Assembly: GCA_014904985.1 (NCBI GenBank)
Contig: MU129260.1
Span: 11,674-42,052, forward strand
DNA: 30,379 nt
Source: Hydnum rufescens UP504
Lineage: Eukaryota > Basidiomycota > Agaricomycetes > Cantharellales > Hydnaceae
Direction: 5' to 3'
Positions 30,123-30,379 of the stretch are shown piece after piece; the stretch's first letter is position 1, and each line of letters begins with the position of its first letter. The translations under genes were made by a program, and so were the position numbers. The notes beneath the pieces were generated by a model. It was not told where the DNA came from and made no database searches. It worked only from the letters and a program-made list of their open reading frames with translations.

Positions 30123-30379
30123 ACAATGGCATTGTCTGGGGATGCGCCCAGTGTCTTTGAAATCAGAACACCTTTACAAGCATCACTTCATAGAGAACTA
30201 TGTCTTGGAAAATGGAACCGATCCAATGACTGGGGAAAGGCCCATGGAAGAGGATTTAATCCCAATCAAAACCAGTAAGCCTTCAGTGGACTGATCTCCT
30301 CAAACTGGCCAGGCTCATATTGCTGCGCAGATAGATTCTCAGACTGTGCCCCAATGCCCAGCCACTCTCACCTCAATCC
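30123..30379 (+). pseudogene. PRP19: PRP19 U-box fragment, probably decayed, runs off edge
   Basis: The U-box of the splicing-associated ubiquitin ligase Prp19 is recognisable: ALSGDAP, then after a one-base frame change SLKSEHLYKHHFIENYVLEN, GTDPMTGE and EEDLIPIKT up to 30274. A donor GTAAGC follows at 30275. After a short intron-like gap, TVPQCPATLTSI (30343-30379) matches the next Prp19 segment, whose known form contains PPTLTSIP. The frame change in the U-box and the phase mismatch across the intron suggest a pseudogene, but only the first exons lie in the window. A sequencing indel or an unusual intron could also explain this. Confidence 0.7.

Overview
The window looks like a transposon nest in a filamentous basidiomycete (Agaricomycetes-type) nuclear genome. 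The evidence is the element families present: a KDZ-type transposase with CxC motifs, a Ty3/gypsy polyprotein with an FVDD reverse-transcriptase motif, and an IS630/Tc1-like transposase. Introns are short (about 45-115 nt) with TACTAAC-like branch sites, and two decayed nuclear gene copies at the right edge (RPL35, PRP19) still carry such introns. I see no intact housekeeping gene, tRNA, rRNA or CRISPR array.

Layout: 1-1060 decayed minus-strand coding remnant; 1160-1641 C-terminal exon of an unrecognised plus-strand protein; 2012-9272 minus-strand Ty3/gypsy element with an unusual repeated 712-residue N-terminal ORF; 9652-10357 minus-strand gene with a pentapeptide minisatellite; 10382-15390 an inverted, modular hairpin/intron array around a 650-bp palindrome; 15395-18807 decayed KDZ transposase; 19215-20640 tandem repeats and a relic of the gypsy LTR/leader; 20790-28485 a 7.7-kb DNA transposon with 1.6- and 2.2-kb terminal inverted repeats and TA flanks, its transposase split by a 659-bp solo LTR; 28486-29476 tandem repeats; 29477-30379 divergent decayed copies of RPL35 and PRP19.

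The most unusual object is the array at 10382-15390. Twelve intron-like segments (91-118 nt) lie in two divergent arms, eight on the minus strand leftward and four on the plus strand rightward. Nearly all have a donor, a TTTACTAA-type branch site and an acceptor. Every intron holds the same hairpin (AAAAGAGCAGC/GCTGCTCTTTT core) before the branch site. Nearly every exon-like segment ends in a second hairpin (CACACC-GC/GC-GGTGTG core) a few bases before the donor. The outer stem bases change between modules but stay paired. The arms meet in a palindrome with 325-nt halves that differ at only two sites, and the outer ends are collinear inverted copies. I do not know this arrangement as a described system.

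A second window-wide pattern is mutational. The decayed gypsy, KDZ, IS630/Tc1-like and RPL35 copies carry about 27 in-frame stops and every one I located is TGA, several at positions where the family has arginine. This fits CGA to TGA decay at methylated CpG. The hairpin array and the solo LTR keep many CpGs, so they are younger, protected or differently constrained.
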